The translations under genes and the position numbers were made by a program. From positions 1 through 12,944 of the forward strand of contig CAYUJV010000088.1 of the NCBI GenBank assembly GCA_964445085.1: a stretch of DNA of 12,944 nucleotides. Direction: 5' to 3'. Source of the DNA: Thiobacter sp964445085 (GTDB lineage Bacteria; Pseudomonadota; Gammaproteobacteria; Burkholderiales; Thiobacteraceae). Position 1 is the first letter of the stretch. Every line of letters starts with the position of its first letter. This document shows, one piece after another, positions 12,775 through 12,944 of the stretch. The notes under the pieces are model-generated. The model ran no database searches and was not told the DNA's origin. It worked only from the letters and a program-made list of their open reading frames with translations.

Positions 12775-12944
12775 TCAGGGTGCCGCGGGCGGCGGCTCGC
12801 CGCCCTGCATGTGCCGGCGCGCGATGCTCTCCACCGTGCGCGCCACCTCCGCGTCGTCGAGCGGCGGGCGGCAACGCGCGCGGTTCCAGCACAGCAGAAG
12901 CTCGGTGACGACGTCCGCATCGGCTCCGGCCTGCTGGTGCTCGG
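12775..12944 (-). CDS. C-terminal end of a protein resembling a primase C-terminal (PriCT-like) domain, partial
   Basis: Only the last 55 residues are in the window; the start lies beyond base 12944. The segment ELLLCWNRARCRPPLDDAEV followed by ARTVESIARRH resembles the closing helices of primase C-terminal domains found in bifunctional primase/polymerase proteins of phages and plasmids, where a WN-x-(n)-PPL-x-x-x-EV-x-x-x-V-x-S-I-A-R pattern is common. The last residues (MQGGEPPPAAP) are low-complexity. A strong 8-bp GC hairpin (12787-12794 with 12798-12805) sits just before the TGA. The domain call rests on a short pattern and could be wrong. If it is right, an integrated element or its remnant may begin just past the window edge. 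Confidence 0.5.
   Translation of the reverse strand, partial: EHQQAGADADVVTELLLCWNRARCRPPLDDAEVARTVESIARRHMQGGEPPPAAP

Noticed and set aside
1..12944. CRISPR arrays, tRNA or rRNA genes, intact insertion sequences
   Set aside because: No regularly spaced direct repeats, tRNA-like cloverleaf or rRNA stretch, or transposase motifs were seen on reading both strands.

Overview
The window is GC-rich, tightly packed chromosomal DNA. All long reading frames are bacterial, and most intergenic gaps are under 150 bp. TruC, SrkA, a YheS-type ABC-F protein, a YecA/UPF0149 protein and a DsrC/TusE-family protein all occur together, which points to a proteobacterium. High GC and the DsrC-like protein suggest a betaproteobacterium of the Rhodocyclaceae/Azoarcus type, but that placement is inference, because no rRNA or strain-specific marker is present.

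Left part (1-4759): the start of a class I/II aminotransferase gene on the minus strand faces away from a four-gene plus-strand operon. That operon encodes an HlyD/MacA-type periplasmic adaptor, a LolD/MacB-type ABC ATPase and two FtsX-type permeases. Together they would form a MacAB/DevBCA-like tripartite exporter whose outer-membrane channel is not in the window.

Middle (4757-6046): a 128-bp palindromic, MITE-like element fills the space between the last permease gene and a converging two-gene minus-strand operon of unknown function (an exported coiled-coil protein and a 121-residue protein). The element's two terminal TAG triplets are the stop codons of both flanking genes. The two-gene operon has a good sigma70-type promoter overlapped by two perfect inverted repeats. 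A small exported Ala/Pro/Lys-rich protein is divergent from it and ends at a clear intrinsic terminator.

Next (6043-8733): a minus-strand operon runs Tat-exported aldo/keto reductase, then tRNA pseudouridine synthase TruC, then a soluble PDC/Cache-like protein. Divergent from it is a YheS-type ABC-F ATPase (8799-10646), possibly translated from a leaderless mRNA.

Right part (10675-12944), all minus strand: a DsrC/TusE-like protein lacking the usual penultimate cysteine, a YecA/UPF0149 protein, the stress kinase SrkA, and the last 55 residues of a protein whose end resembles a primase C-terminal domain.

No RNA genes, CRISPR arrays or intact transposase genes were seen, and no gene-free stretch exceeds 150 bp. 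The least explained items are the stop-supplying palindromic element and the two-gene operon with its operator-like repeats.
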